Shown: in pieces, positions 49,763 through 60,318 of the stretch
Layout of the letters: every line of letters begins with the position of its first letter
How positions within the stretch are numbered: position 1 is the stretch's first letter
DNA from: Vibrio ponticus
GTDB lineage: Bacteria; Pseudomonadota; Gammaproteobacteria; Enterobacterales; Vibrionaceae
Assembly (NCBI RefSeq): GCF_009938225.1
Contig: NZ_AP019657.1
Span: 3,100,001 to 3,164,000, forward strand
Reading direction: 5' to 3'
Length of the DNA: 64,000 nt
The notes under the pieces: model-generated
The model's database searches: none
What the model saw: the letters and a program-made list of their open reading frames with translations, nothing else
Told to the model about the DNA's origin: nothing
Translations under genes and position numbers: made by a program

Positions 49763-51241
49763 ATGAGTGTGACACATCAAGCCAGAGTATTGGAATTAGA
49801 TAGTCAAATTGAGTTGCTGGAACGGCTGCAATTATTGACACATTTTACTTCTAATTTTGTCACCGTCTCTGGTGCTAGCGGGGCAGGTAAAACCTGGCTT
49901 GCGCAGCGTTTTTTAGAAACATGGGCGCAAGATAAGAACCAAGCGCTATTGATGTGTCATCCTAATCAAACCGATGAGCAGCGTCGTACAACCATTCTCA
50001 CTCAGTTGTTGTCAGAGCCGTTATTTAACCCAGCCGATAGCTTGGTTGAGAGCTTTACGCGCAATATGGAGCATGAGACGTGTGATATTGTCATAGTGGT
50101 CGATGATGCGCACCTGCTCAATGAATCTTTGTTGTCTGAGCTCTGGCTGCTATTGATGCAAGCACAGCATCGCAATCGCTGGCGGATTAACATCGTGCTG
50201 TTTACTCGCGTAGCCAGTCTTGACGCGCTGTTTAGACGCTTAAGTCACGGACAAGAAATTAAACCGATTGAGCTGGAAATTGAACCACTTAGCTCGCAAG
50301 AAGCGGAACGATTTTTGGAACAATTGGTGATGCGCTATGTCGAAGATGACATGGAAAGAAGAGTGCGAAATGCTTATCGCACGGTTGCGCGTCGACCAGG
50401 AGAGATCATGGCTTTGCTGGATCAAAAGGTGGAGAAGAAGATTGTGATTCGTTCAATTATTGGCTCGCCACTCAATATTGCATTGGTGGTGTTACTACTT
50501 TTGGCAATGATTGGTGGTGGTTACTGGTGGATGATGGGGCAACCAACCCCAGATCAAACCGCGCAGCAGATCACGGGTGAGTTAGAACAGACGGTTATTC
50601 CGACTCTCGAACAGCCACAAGCGAGTAGCGCGGCAGATGCAAGCATCGGCGGTGAGTCTCAATCTATTGCTGAGCAGCAAACGGAGGTGCTTGACCCTTC
50701 ATTTATTGGTGCAGAAGACGATTCCACGGCTTTACCGCCTGAAGTGGTGGAAAAACCAGAAAGCGTGGGTGTGATTGATGATGACTCTCAGCGAGTGGTG
50801 ATTACATCGGAAGTGGTTGATGCCTTGTTAGAAAATGAAGCAGAGCAAGCGGATATCTCGCAAGTGGAACAATTTGTTGATGATACCCGTCAAGTGGTTG
50901 AAGCCGATTCAGCGTCACCGGCAGAGCCTGCGATTCGCTTTTCCTTTGCCAAAGATGAGCTCAATGCCTTTTCTCCACGCAGTTATACGTTGCAACTGGC
51001 GGCGGTAAATAGCTTAGCTGAGGTGCAAAACTTCCTCGACCGTTTTGATTTGAACAATAAAGTGATGGTCTATCCAACCCTGAGAGATGGGGTTGAGTGG
51101 TTTATTATTACTTATCAAAACTACCCGACAATTCAGGTCGCGCGCGATGCAGTGGGTGGTCTACCAGAACCAATTCAACGGCTTGGACCTTGGGCAAAAT
51201 CGCTAAATCAAGTGCAGCGTGAAATCGCTCGAAGCAACTAA
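49763..51241 (+). CDS. damX: SPOR-domain cell-division protein DamX
   Basis: The protein has 492 residues. The N-terminal AAA-like ATPase domain has Walker A GASGAGKT (37-44) and Walker B IVIVVDDAH. There is one membrane helix near 235-258, an acidic low-complexity linker, and a C-terminal SPOR domain (SYTLQLAAVNSLAEVQNF) that binds denuded septal glycan. DamX acts at the division septum. Between aroB and dam as expected. Confidence 0.93.
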   Translation: MSVTHQARVLELDSQIELLERLQLLTHFTSNFVTVSGASGAGKTWLAQRFLETWAQDKNQALLMCHPNQTDEQRRTTILTQLLSEPLFNPADSLVESFTRNMEHETCDIVIVVDDAHLLNESLLSELWLLLMQAQHRNRWRINIVLFTRVASLDALFRRLSHGQEIKPIELEIEPLSSQEAERFLEQLVMRYVEDDMERRVRNAYRTVARRPGEIMALLDQKVEKKIVIRSIIGSPLNIALVVLLLLAMIGGGYWWMMGQPTPDQTAQQITGELEQTVIPTLEQPQASSAADASIGGESQSIAEQQTEVLDPSFIGAEDDSTALPPEVVEKPESVGVIDDDSQRVVITSEVVDALLENEAEQADISQVEQFVDDTRQVVEADSASPAEPAIRFSFAKDELNAFSPRSYTLQLAAVNSLAEVQNFLDRFDLNNKVMVYPTLRDGVEWFIITYQNYPTIQVARDAVGGLPEPIQRLGPWAKSLNQVQREIARSN

Positions 51242-51374
51242 CTAGATAAAGCTTGAGCGAAAGCAGTGACTTTCTGCTCGCTCAGCCTAAATCACTCTGC
51301 CAATTGCTTTGGGTATGGCGTTAAATATGTTACATTCCGCAGCCTTAATTTGTGGTTGATAGATAGAGCAGTCG

Positions 51375-52199
51375 ATGAAAAAGCAGCGTGCCTTCCTGAA
51401 ATGGGCTGGCGGAAAATACGGACTAGTTGAAGATATTCAGCGTCATCTGCCTGAAGCGCGCAAGTTGGTAGAACCGTTCGTAGGCGCTGGTTCTGTATTT
51501 CTCAATACTGACTATGAGCAATATCTACTGGCAGATATCAACCCAGATCTGATCAATCTTTATAACTTGCTGAAAGAGAACCCAGAAGAGTACATCACTG
51601 AGGCGAAGCGCTGGTTTGTGGCTGAAAACAACCGCAAAGAGGTGTATCTCGATATTCGCGCCGAGTTTAATAAAACCGACAACGTGATGTATCGCTCACT
51701 GGCGTTCCTTTACATGAACCGTTTTGGTTTTAATGGTCTTTGCCGTTACAACAAAAAAGGCGGCTTCAATGTCCCGTTTGGCTCTTACAAAAAACCTTAT
51801 TTCCCTGAGAAAGAATTGGAGTTTTTTGCTGAGAAAGCGAAGAAAGCAACCTTTGTCTGTGAAGGTTACCCAGAGACGTTCAAACGTGCCCGTAAAGGCA
51901 GCGTGGTCTATTGCGATCCACCGTACGCACCGCTTTCAAATACCGCTAACTTTACCTCATACGCAGGTAATGGCTTCTCGCTTGATGATCAAGCTGCACT
52001 GGCTGATATTGCGGAAACGACAGCCAAACAGCGCGGTATTCCAGTATTGATCTCGAACCACGACACCACATTAACCCGTCGTTTGTACCATGGTGCAGAA
52101 CTGAACGTGGTGAAGGTCAAGCGCACCATCAGCCGCAATGGCGCAGGGCGCAATAAAGTCGATGAGTTGTTGGCACTGTTTAAGCCAAATAACGACTAG
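51375..52199 (+). CDS. dam: DNA adenine methyltransferase Dam
   Basis: The protein has 274 residues. The SAM-binding region is FLKWAGGKYGLVEDI with PFVGAGSVFLN, and the catalytic motif is DPPY in VVYCDPPYAPLS. It methylates GATC for mismatch repair, replication timing and, in vibrios, replication of chromosome II. A gap of 133 bp from damX may hold a promoter. Confidence 0.97.
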   Translation: MKKQRAFLKWAGGKYGLVEDIQRHLPEARKLVEPFVGAGSVFLNTDYEQYLLADINPDLINLYNLLKENPEEYITEAKRWFVAENNRKEVYLDIRAEFNKTDNVMYRSLAFLYMNRFGFNGLCRYNKKGGFNVPFGSYKKPYFPEKELEFFAEKAKKATFVCEGYPETFKRARKGSVVYCDPPYAPLSNTANFTSYAGNGFSLDDQAALADIAETTAKQRGIPVLISNHDTTLTRRLYHGAELNVVKVKRTISRNGAGRNKVDELLALFKPNND

Positions 52200-52299
52200 G
52201 GTACACATTTCTTAACCTACCACTATCATCTGCCTGACCGCTTAGGTAGAATTGCGCCAAATTTACGCAATGAAGCCAATTTACTTTTTGAGGTCAGGT

Positions 52300-52971
52300 A
52301 TGAAAGATTTCCTTATCGCTCCTTCGATTCTGTCTGCGGATTTTGCTCGTCTTGGTGAAGACGTAGAGAAAGTTCTCGCAGCCGGTGCGGATGTTGTGCA
52401 CTTTGACGTTATGGACAACCACTATGTGCCAAACCTGACTTTTGGTGCACCAGTGTGTAAAGCATTACGTGACTACGGTATTACCGCGCCAATTGATGTT
52501 CATCTAATGGTAAAACCAGTGGATCGCATCATCCCGGACTTTGCTAAAGCAGGCGCGTCGATGATCACTTTCCACATTGAAGCATCTGAACACGTAGACC
52601 GCACACTACAGTTGATCAAAGAACACGGCTGTAAAGCTGGCGTAGTGCTAAACCCTGCTACACCGCTGGTTCACCTTGAATACATCATGGACAAAGTTGA
52701 TATGATCCTACTGATGTCAGTGAACCCAGGCTTCGGTGGTCAGTCATTTATCCCTAATACACTCGATAAATTGCGTGCAGTGCGTAAGATGATCGATGAG
52801 TCTGGTCGCGATATTCGTCTTGAAATCGACGGCGGTGTAAAAGTGGATAACATTCGCGAAATCGCAGAAGCGGGCGCAGATATGTTTGTGGCAGGTTCGG
52901 CGATCTTTAGCCAGCCAGATTACAAGCAAGTTATCGACGAAATGCGTGCCGAGCTTGCGCAAGCAAAATAA
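52300..52971 (+). CDS. rpe: Ribulose-phosphate 3-epimerase Rpe
   Basis: The start is ATG 52300 ([19 protein letters not shown], 223 residues); 16 codons upstream are open but not conserved in the family. The TIM-barrel metal site is [16 protein letters not shown], and the phosphate site is [13 protein letters not shown] plus EIDGGV. It interconverts ribulose-5-P and xylulose-5-P. Confidence 0.97.
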   Translation: MKDFLIAPSILSADFARLGEDVEKVLAAGADVVHFDVMDNHYVPNLTFGAPVCKALRDYGITAPIDVHLMVKPVDRIIPDFAKAGASMITFHIEASEHVDRTLQLIKEHGCKAGVVLNPATPLVHLEYIMDKVDMILLMSVNPGFGGQSFIPNTLDKLRAVRKMIDESGRDIRLEIDGGVKVDNIREIAEAGADMFVAGSAIFSQPDYKQVIDEMRAELAQAK

Positions 52972-53010
52972 GCCCACATAGTTAATCGATTAAAGTTGTA
53001 GGATAGAGTT

Positions 53011-53691
53011 TTGAACCAATTAAAACTGATCGCCTTCGATCTTGACGGTACGTTACTAGACAGCGTGCCTGATCTTGCCGTGGCTGCGGATCAAGCGGTA
53101 CGTGAATTAGGCTATGCGGGCGTTAGCGAAGAGCAAGTGCGTGATTACGTGGGTAATGGTGCCGATATTTTGATTGCTCGTGCACTGAGCCAAAGTATTG
53201 ATATTGACCCTGAGCTGAGCCCAGAGCTACGAGCGAAGGGACGTGAATTGTTTGATGACTACTACGAAAAGAGTGGTCATAAACTGACGCACCTTTATCC
53301 GCAAGTAAAAGAGACCTTGGCGGAGTTAAAGCAAGCGGGCTTTACTTTGGCGTTGGTCACTAACAAGCCATCTAAGTTTGTGCCGGATGTGCTAGCGCAA
53401 CACAACATCGCAGATTTCTTTAGTGATGTGCTCGGTGGTGACGCATTCCCTGAGCGTAAACCGAATCCCGTTGCACTGAATTGGTTGATGGAAAAGCATG
53501 GTTGCACTCCGAATGAAATGCTGATGGTTGGTGATTCAAAGAACGATATCTTAGCGGCAAAGAATGCTGGCTGTGCGTCGTTTGCTCTGACTTATGGCTA
53601 TAACCATGGTGAACCTATTTCCGCCAGTGGTCCTGATTTCGTCGCGGATAATATTGCGCAATTACTCGAAGTGATCGCTGTTTCTGCGTAA
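53011..53691 (+). CDS. gph: Phosphoglycolate phosphatase Gph
   Basis: The start is TTG 53011 behind AGGATAG; the protein has 226 residues. The HAD motifs are DLDGTLLDS, TNKPSK, a Lys in ERKPNP and VGDSKNDI. It removes phosphate from 2-phosphoglycolate, for example from DNA repair. It follows rpe by 39 bp. Confidence 0.94.
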   Translation: MNQLKLIAFDLDGTLLDSVPDLAVAADQAVRELGYAGVSEEQVRDYVGNGADILIARALSQSIDIDPELSPELRAKGRELFDDYYEKSGHKLTHLYPQVKETLAELKQAGFTLALVTNKPSKFVPDVLAQHNIADFFSDVLGGDAFPERKPNPVALNWLMEKHGCTPNEMLMVGDSKNDILAAKNAGCASFALTYGYNHGEPISASGPDFVADNIAQLLEVIAVSA

Positions 53692-53754
53692 GTAGACGAA
53701 AATCTCTTTCAAAATACTCATCTATGAGTACACTGATTAAACCGCGCTCCTCGG

Positions 53755-53865
53755 CTTTCTGAAAGCTGTAGCTGTGTTGTCAGCGCGCACTTAGCTTGAA
53801 TACATAGTTTACTATGCGGATAGCGGTGCGTTTGCTTGTCGCCTGGCTATCACATCCAGAAAATT
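53755..53865. repeat. Diverged ERIC-like element upstream of trpS
   Basis: It has the same palindromic centre, CATAGTTTACTATG, as the elements around ahpCF, and a related CTTGTCGCCTGG arm; the rest has drifted. It fills the gph-trpS gap (237 bp), which otherwise shows no gene. Confidence 0.5.
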
Positions 53866-53928
53866 GAGGAGTAATGTTTTGCGGTATGCCCCCAATTTAT
53901 TAGATTAAGAAGTCAAAGGAATCCATCC

Positions 53929-54945
53929 ATGAGCAAACCCATCGTATTGAGTGGTGTTCAACCATCAGGTGAACTAAGTATCGGTAACTACTTGGGTGCT
54001 CTACGTCAATGGCAGCAAATGCAAGACGATTACGATTGCCAATACTGCGTAGTTGACCTTCATGCGATTACGGTTCGTCAAGATCCTAAAGCGCTGCATG
54101 AAGCAACTCTAGACGCATTAGCTATCTGTCTTGCTGTTGGTGTTGACCCACAGAAGAGCACACTATTTGTTCAGTCACATGTACCAGAGCATGCTCAACT
54201 TGGTTGGCTTCTTAACTGCTACACCCAAATGGGTGAGCTGAGCCGTATGACTCAGTTTAAAGATAAGTCTGCACGTTACGCGAATGACGTGAACGTGGGT
54301 CTATTTGGTTACCCAGTGCTAATGGCTGCGGATATTCTGCTGTACGGTGCGCACCAAGTACCAGTAGGCAGCGATCAGAAGCAGCACCTTGAGCTAGCAC
54401 GTGATATCGCGACTCGCTTCAACAACATCTACTCGCCAGAGAATCCAATCTTCACCATTCCTGAGCCGTACATTCCAACCGTGAATGCGCGTGTAATGAG
54501 CTTGCAAGATGCAACGAAGAAGATGTCTAAATCAGACGATAACCGTAAGAACGTTATCACTCTGCTAGAAGATCCTAAGTCGATCATCAAGAAGATCAAC
54601 AAAGCACAGACAGATACCGAGACGCCACCACGTATCGCTAACGACTGGGAAAACAAAGCAGGTATCTCTAACCTAATGGGTCTGTACTCAGCTGCAACAG
54701 GTTTGAGCTTTGCGGAAATTGAAGCGAAATACCAAGGCGTAGAGATGTACGGTCCATTTAAGAAAGACGTTGGTGAAGCACTGGTTGCGATGCTTGAGCC
54801 GATTCAAGCGGAATACCACCGCATTCGTGCTGACCGCGCGTACATGGATCAAGTGATGAAGCAAGGTGCAGAGAAAGCATCTGCTCGCGCAGCCATTACA
54901 CTGCAAGAAGTGTATAAAGCAGTGGGTTTTGTTACTCGCCCATAA
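53929..54945 (+). CDS. trpS: Tryptophanyl-tRNA synthetase TrpS
   Basis: The protein has 338 residues. The class I HIGH-like motif lies in [12 protein letters not shown] and the KMSKS motif is in [31 protein letters not shown] is the conserved TrpS segment. It charges tRNA-Trp. A terminator follows 20 bp later. Confidence 0.97.
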   Translation: MSKPIVLSGVQPSGELSIGNYLGALRQWQQMQDDYDCQYCVVDLHAITVRQDPKALHEATLDALAICLAVGVDPQKSTLFVQSHVPEHAQLGWLLNCYTQMGELSRMTQFKDKSARYANDVNVGLFGYPVLMAADILLYGAHQVPVGSDQKQHLELARDIATRFNNIYSPENPIFTIPEPYIPTVNARVMSLQDATKKMSKSDDNRKNVITLLEDPKSIIKKINKAQTDTETPPRIANDWENKAGISNLMGLYSAATGLSFAEIEAKYQGVEMYGPFKKDVGEALVAMLEPIQAEYHRIRADRAYMDQVMKQGAEKASARAAITLQEVYKAVGFVTRP

Positions 54946-54964
54946 GCGATAACATAACGAATCG

Positions 54965-54991
54965 AAGGTCAGCGAAATGCTGACCTTTTTT
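54965..54991 (+). terminator. Terminator after trpS
   Basis: Stem AAGGTCAGC/GCTGACCTT, 5-nt loop, followed by six T residues. Confidence 0.85.
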
Positions 54992-55085
54992 ATTTGTACT
55001 CGAGAAAATTTTTGCTGACCTTTATGGTTCACTATTGCACAATACACGCCCTAACCAAGATTGATTATTGAGCTGTTTATCCGTC

Positions 55086-55664
55086 ATGTTACTGATTATT
55101 GATAATTACGATTCGTTTACCTACAACCTATACCAATACTTTTGTGAGTTGGGGGTTGAGGTGCAAGTGGTACGCAATGATCAGATTGATATTTTGGGCA
55201 TTGAAGCGCTTGAGCCAACCCACTTGGTGATTTCTCCAGGACCTTGTACGCCCAATGAAGCGGGCATTTCGTTACAAGCGATTGAGCACTTTGCGGGTAA
55301 GTTGCCAATTTTAGGTGTTTGTCTTGGTCATCAAGCGATCGCACAGGTGTTTGGTGGCGAAGTCGTGCGAGCACGCCAAGTGATGCATGGCAAAACATCG
55401 CCAATTCGTCACACTGGTGAGAGCGTATTTAAAGGCTTGAACAATCCTTTGACTGTAACGCGTTACCATTCATTGGTAGTAAAAAGCGATACTTTACCAG
55501 ATTGCTTTGAACTGACAGCTTGGACGGAACTTGAAGATGGCTCAATGGATGAGATCATGGGCTATCAGCATAAAACCTTGCCAATTGATGCGGTGCAGTT
55601 CCACCCTGAGTCGATTAAAACGGAACAAGGTCATCAACTGCTGGCTAACTTCCTTGCGCGTTAA
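55086..55664 (+). CDS. pabA: Aminodeoxychorismate/anthranilate synthase glutaminase component PabA
   Basis: ATG 55086 gives [19 protein letters not shown], the exact family start; the protein has 192 residues. It is a class I glutamine amidotransferase with nucleophile Cys in [15 protein letters not shown] and the His-Glu pair in FHPESI. It supplies ammonia to PabB for p-aminobenzoate. In bacteria it can also be shared with TrpE; the single-gene context near argD fits PabA. Confidence 0.92.
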   Translation: MLLIIDNYDSFTYNLYQYFCELGVEVQVVRNDQIDILGIEALEPTHLVISPGPCTPNEAGISLQAIEHFAGKLPILGVCLGHQAIAQVFGGEVVRARQVMHGKTSPIRHTGESVFKGLNNPLTVTRYHSLVVKSDTLPDCFELTAWTELEDGSMDEIMGYQHKTLPIDAVQFHPESIKTEQGHQLLANFLAR

Positions 55665-56350
55665 TCCCAGCCTTTATTGAGGTTATTGCTGTGTTGGTGG
55701 TGTTGTTCGCCTAACACGGCGCATCTGTCTCAGTGATCGGTGAGATTCGTTTTATTGCTTTTGACCATGCCAAACTCGCGATACTCACCTTCAAATGTCG
55801 ATGAAGCTCACTGTTTTAACATTTGCTTTACAGGATTGTTAGGGTAGAGGGTTTTGCAAAACTATTCGTTCTCTATCGGGTGATAAATCTGTTATCTCGA
55901 CTCTAATTTCAGAACCCTTCCATCTAATTTCTAATCTCACAATTCTCCACTCTTCTCGTATCTCCCATCTCAACTCTTGGTTCTACTATCTCAATTCTCA
56001 CATCTACCATCTCTATTCTCACTTCTTCAATCTCAACTCTCTGCACTCTAAACCTTAGCTTATGGCAATCTTAACTATTAATTGCTTCATAAAAGTCGTT
56101 TAATGATGCATAAATAGTCATGGCTTGTTTTGATGAAGTGATCTTTCTGCATTTAAACAGCATAAATCACTATTGAATTGGTTAATTAAATGTAAATACA
56201 ATGCCGTGCTAGGGAATGCATAACACAAAAAATTGTTTCTATACTTATAGTCAAGAGACTTTAAACCGAGCAGTTTGCGATGACTTGGGAAAGGTCGAGT
56301 GTAAGGATACAGAACCTGCATTGGCATGCGGTATCGAGAGGGAATGTGCG
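55665..56350 (+). promoter_or_regulatory. pabA-argD spacer: pyrimidine-rich repeat tract and ARG-box-like site
   Basis: This 686-bp spacer has no gene I can support. From about 55898 to 56050 it is a degenerate repeat of short units such as ATCTCAACTCT and TTCTCAC on the plus strand. At 56107-56120, TGCATAAATAGTCA matches 11 of 14 bases of the ARG box core and may bind ArgR in front of argD. Confidence 0.45.
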
Positions 56351-57565
56351 ATGACGGTAGAAATGAATGTACAAAGAGCGCTGTTTGATGAGGTGATGGT
56401 ACCTTGTTACAGCCCAATGGAAATGATCCCTGTAAAAGGTGAAGGTTCACGAGTATGGGATCAAAACGGTAAAGAATACATCGACTTTGCTGGTGGTATT
56501 GCCGTGAGCTGTTTGGGTCATTGTCACCCAGCAATGGTTGCGGCACTTAATGAGCAGAGCCAAAAAATCTGGCATTTAAGTAATGTCATGACCAATGAGC
56601 CCGCGCTGCGTTTGGCGAAAAAACTGACCGATCTCTGTTTTGCCGATAAGGTCTTTTTTGCTAATTCTGGCGCAGAAGCCAATGAAGCGGCGCTCAAACT
56701 GGCTCGTCGTTATGCGGCGGATGTTTATGGCGCGGAAAAATCAGAAATTATCGCCTTTAAACAAGGCTTCCACGGGCGGACATTTTTTACTGTGACGGTC
56801 GGTGGTCAAGAAGCTTATTCAGACGGTTTTGGTCCAAAGCCCGGTGACGTTACTCACCTTGAATATAATGATGTTGATGCTTTGCGCGCGCACATCTCTG
56901 ATCGCACTTGCGCGATCATGATGGAGCCATTGCAGGGGGAAGGCGGCATTATTGCACCCACCGATGAGTTTATTCAAACCGTGCGTGAACTATGTGATAA
57001 GCACAACGCGCTGCTGATCTTTGATGAAGTTCAAACCGGAAACGGACGTACTGGAGAGTTTTATGCTTACCAAGGTTTGGGTATTACGCCAGATATTTTA
57101 AGTACCGCAAAATCTCTCGGTGGGGGTTTCCCAATTGGCGCAATGCTGACGACCAATGAACTGGCTGAGCATTTAAAAGTGGGCACACATGGCTCGACTT
57201 ATGGCGGTAACCCGCTTGCTTGTGCGGTTGCAGAAGCGGTGATTGATGTGGTGAGTGAGCCCCAAACTTTGGCAGGTGTCAAAGAGCGTGAAGTGCTATT
57301 CCGCACAGGGCTAGAGAAAATCAATGCTAAGTATCAGATTTTCAGCGAAATCCGTGGTAAAGGTCTATTGCTTGGTGCGGCACTCAATGAAAAATGGCAA
57401 GGTCGCGCTCGCGATGTGTTGGTTGCGGCAGGAGAACAAGGGCTGATGGTTCTTGTGGCGGGAGCCAATGTGGTGCGCTTTACACCATCTTTAGTGATCA
57501 GTAAGCAAGATATCGAACAAGGTTTAGAAAAACTGGATAAGGCTCTGGCAAGCCTGACTAACTAA
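56351..57565 (+). CDS. argD: Acetylornithine / succinylornithine aminotransferase ArgD
   Basis: I chose ATG 56351 ([20 protein letters not shown], 404 residues); the open frame back to 56216 looks non-coding and the ribosome site GAGGGA fits. The PLP enzyme of class III has [25 protein letters not shown] and the Schiff-base Lys in [16 protein letters not shown]. It makes acetylornithine in biosynthesis and can act as AstC in arginine catabolism. The next genes, astA and astD, support a double role. Confidence 0.93.
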   Translation: MTVEMNVQRALFDEVMVPCYSPMEMIPVKGEGSRVWDQNGKEYIDFAGGIAVSCLGHCHPAMVAALNEQSQKIWHLSNVMTNEPALRLAKKLTDLCFADKVFFANSGAEANEAALKLARRYAADVYGAEKSEIIAFKQGFHGRTFFTVTVGGQEAYSDGFGPKPGDVTHLEYNDVDALRAHISDRTCAIMMEPLQGEGGIIAPTDEFIQTVRELCDKHNALLIFDEVQTGNGRTGEFYAYQGLGITPDILSTAKSLGGGFPIGAMLTTNELAEHLKVGTHGSTYGGNPLACAVAEAVIDVVSEPQTLAGVKEREVLFRTGLEKINAKYQIFSEIRGKGLLLGAALNEKWQGRARDVLVAAGEQGLMVLVAGANVVRFTPSLVISKQDIEQGLEKLDKALASLTN

Positions 57566-57576
57566 TTACAACATTC

Positions 57577-57602
57577 AGCGAAAACAGAGCTCTGTTTTCG
57601 CT
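57577..57602. repeat. Perfect 26-bp palindrome between argD and astA
   Basis: AGCGAAAACAGAG (57577-57589) is followed directly by its exact reverse complement CTCTGTTTTCGCT. In RNA it folds to a hairpin with a tiny loop. It lies 12 bp after the argD stop. Confidence 0.8.
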
Positions 57603-57702
57603 ATATCAACCCCGCAGCGGTTCTTAACTGGTCATGGCAACTCGCTTGCTTTGAGCCAGCTTGAGATTGTGGTGTTGATATCAGTATCTGGAGGGAGTAT
57701 CG

Positions 57703-58722
57703 ATGCTGGTTGTTCGTCCTATCTCTATGTCAGACTATGATGCGTTGCACACCTGTGCCGTCGAATCAGGTCACGGATTTACATCTCTACCGGTTAATCA
57801 AGAACTACTGACTAACCGTATCACCCACTCAGAATATAGCTTCGCTAAACCCCAAGTGACCGAACCTGGTGATGAAGGTTATCTCATGGTCGGGTTTGAT
57901 AGTGACAGTGATGAAGTGGCGGGCTGTACTGGTATTGAAGCATCGATTGGTTGGGATGTGCCGTTTTATTCTTACCACATCAGTACCATTGTTCATTCAT
58001 CGCCCAAGTTGGGGGTGAATAATGTGGTGAAGCTGCTGACCTTTGGTAATAACTACACTGGATGCAGTGAAATTTGTACCTTGTTTTTGCGTGAGAAGTT
58101 CCGTGGTGGTCTCAATGGACGCTTGATGTCGAAGTGTCGTTTTTTGATGATGGCGGAACATCCTCATCGTTTCTCAAAAACCGTTTTTGCAGAGATGCGT
58201 GGAGTCTCTGACGAAGAGGGCAACTCTCCATTTTGGCAATGGCTACAAGAGAACTTTTTCAGTATCGATTTTACCATGGCAGATTACTTAACCGGGATTG
58301 GTAAGAAAGGATTTATTGCCGACCTAATGCCGAAGTTACCTATCTACATCAATTTGCTTAGCCCAGAAGCGCAAGCGGTCATTGGGCAGGTGCATGACAA
58401 TACCAAGCCGGCGTTGAGCCTATTGGAAAAAGAGGGCTTCACCTGCCGTAATTACGTCGATATTTTTGATGGTGGTCCAACCGTCGAGTGCGATTTGCGT
58501 AATATCGAATCGGTGCGTCACTCTTTCCGCGCCAAAGTTGCTATCAGTGAGCACAGTAGCGATAACGACTATTTGATCAGTAACACCTCGTTTGAAAACT
58601 TTAGAGCCGTCGCGGCTAAAGCGGCTCACGACCACGCCACTGAGTCGGTCATTATCGCACCGGATGTTGCAGAGGCTTTGCAGGTCGAAAACGGGGATTA
58701 CGTGCGCATGCTTGCGCAATAA
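57703..58722 (+). CDS. astA: Arginine N-succinyltransferase AstA
   Basis: The protein has 339 residues and starts [19 protein letters not shown]. The acetyl-CoA-transferase-like fold has [19 protein letters not shown] and [18 protein letters not shown], both typical of AstA. It succinylates arginine, the first step of the AST pathway. It lies 137 bp after argD and 25 bp before astD. Confidence 0.95.
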   Translation: MLVVRPISMSDYDALHTCAVESGHGFTSLPVNQELLTNRITHSEYSFAKPQVTEPGDEGYLMVGFDSDSDEVAGCTGIEASIGWDVPFYSYHISTIVHSSPKLGVNNVVKLLTFGNNYTGCSEICTLFLREKFRGGLNGRLMSKCRFLMMAEHPHRFSKTVFAEMRGVSDEEGNSPFWQWLQENFFSIDFTMADYLTGIGKKGFIADLMPKLPIYINLLSPEAQAVIGQVHDNTKPALSLLEKEGFTCRNYVDIFDGGPTVECDLRNIESVRHSFRAKVAISEHSSDNDYLISNTSFENFRAVAAKAAHDHATESVIIAPDVAEALQVENGDYVRMLAQ

Positions 58723-58747
58723 CGTCAAACAGTTAAGGAATGATGAT

Positions 58748-60205
58748 ATGACACAGTGGATAGCAGGTAAGTGGCTAGAAGGTGCAGGTGAAACGATAGA
58801 GTCAACCACGCCATACAGTGGTGAAGTGGTATGGCAAAGCCGTAGCGCAACGGCGGCTCAAGTGGATGAGGCGGTTTCATCCGCAAGACGGGCATTTTTA
58901 AGCTGGAAAAAGCTGAGCTTTGAGCAGCGTGAAGCGGTCGTGTTGCGCTTTGCCGAATTGGTCAAAGCCAATAGCGAGCAAGTTGCTGAGGTGATAGCCA
59001 AAGAGACCGGGAAGCCGCTGTGGGAAACGCGTACGGAAGCGGCGGCTATGGCGGGTAAAATTGCCATTTCAATTCGAGCTTATCATCAGCGCACGGGTGA
59101 GTCGCAACGTGAGGCGGCAGGTAATCAAATCGTGCTGCGTCACAGACCGTTAGGCGTTATGGCAGTTTTTGGTCCTTATAATTTTCCTGCCCATTTACCC
59201 AATGGGCATATCGTTCCTGCGCTGTTAGCCGGTAATACCGTGGTGTTTAAGCCGTCGGAGCAAACTCCGTGGACGGGTGAACTGGCGATGAAACTTTGGC
59301 AGAAAGCGGGTTTGCCTGATGGCGTGATTAACTTAGTTCAAGGCGGCAAAGAGACCGGGATCGCGCTCGCTGAATCAAAAGGGATTGATGGGCTGTTGTT
59401 TACCGGTAGCGCCAATACTGGACACTTACTGCATCGCCAGTTTGCAGGTCAGCCAGATAAAATGCTGGCGCTGGAGATGGGCGGTAACAACCCGATGGTG
59501 ATTTCAGAGCAGTACGGCGATCTTGATGCGACCGTCTATACCATTATCCAATCCGCATTTATCAGTGCTGGTCAGCGTTGCACCTGTGCGCGCCGACTTT
59601 ATATACCAAGCGGTGATAAAGGTGACCAACTGCTGGTGAGACTGGTCGAAGCCACGCGTAATATTCGTGTTGATCAACCTTTTGCCGACCCGGCGCCTTT
59701 TATGGGACCACAGATCTCTCAAGCGGCAGCGAACATAATCCTCGATGCTCAGCAAAACCTGCAGTCACTCGGTGGTGAAAGTCTCATTGAAGCAAAGTTA
59801 GGTTCATGCGCGTTTGTTTCACCGGGCATCATTGATGTAACAGCTGTCGAATCGTTGCCAGATGAAGAGTATTTCGGTCCTTTACTGCAAGTGATTCGCT
59901 ATCAAGGCATTGAGCAAGCGGTAGAGTTCGCCAATGATACTCGCTTTGGTTTGTCGGCAGGGTTAGTCTCCACCGATGACGCGGAGTGGGAATATTTTGT
60001 TGAGCACATTCGCGCCGGTATCGTTAACCGTAATCGTCAGTTAACCGGAGCCAGTGGCGATGCGCCATTTGGTGGACCGGGCGCATCGGGTAACTTGCGT
60101 CCAAGTGCTTATTACGCGGCTGACTACTGCGCCTACCCAATGGCTTCGATGGAAGGTGAGCAAACCTTGTTACCTGATAGCTTAAGCCCGGGTATCATCT
60201 TGTAA
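58748..60205 (+). CDS. astD: Succinylglutamate-semialdehyde dehydrogenase AstD
   Basis: ATG 58748 with AAGGA upstream gives 485 residues ([14 protein letters not shown]). It is an aldehyde dehydrogenase with the general-base Glu in [12 protein letters not shown] and nucleophile Cys in [11 protein letters not shown]. It oxidises succinylglutamate semialdehyde to succinylglutamate. astB and astE are not next to it, unlike the five-gene astCADBE operon of enterobacteria. Confidence 0.95.
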   Translation: MTQWIAGKWLEGAGETIESTTPYSGEVVWQSRSATAAQVDEAVSSARRAFLSWKKLSFEQREAVVLRFAELVKANSEQVAEVIAKETGKPLWETRTEAAAMAGKIAISIRAYHQRTGESQREAAGNQIVLRHRPLGVMAVFGPYNFPAHLPNGHIVPALLAGNTVVFKPSEQTPWTGELAMKLWQKAGLPDGVINLVQGGKETGIALAESKGIDGLLFTGSANTGHLLHRQFAGQPDKMLALEMGGNNPMVISEQYGDLDATVYTIIQSAFISAGQRCTCARRLYIPSGDKGDQLLVRLVEATRNIRVDQPFADPAPFMGPQISQAAANIILDAQQNLQSLGGESLIEAKLGSCAFVSPGIIDVTAVESLPDEEYFGPLLQVIRYQGIEQAVEFANDTRFGLSAGLVSTDDAEWEYFVEHIRAGIVNRNRQLTGASGDAPFGGPGASGNLRPSAYYAADYCAYPMASMEGEQTLLPDSLSPGIIL

Positions 60206-60211
60206 AAACTT

Positions 60212-60251
60212 AGACTAAGTCACATAGGTTAATACTCTAGTGACTTAGTCT
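60212..60251. repeat. 12-bp inverted repeat after astD
   Basis: AGACTAAGTCAC and GTGACTTAGTCT (60212-60223 with 60240-60251) are perfect arms around a 16-nt loop. There is no T run, so it is a weak terminator candidate or a protein-binding site. Confidence 0.55.
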
Positions 60252-60318
60252 TACACTACACTTGATTGACTTACTCAAAGAACAATAACAACACCCTACA
60301 CCGAAACAAGGAGGCGCT

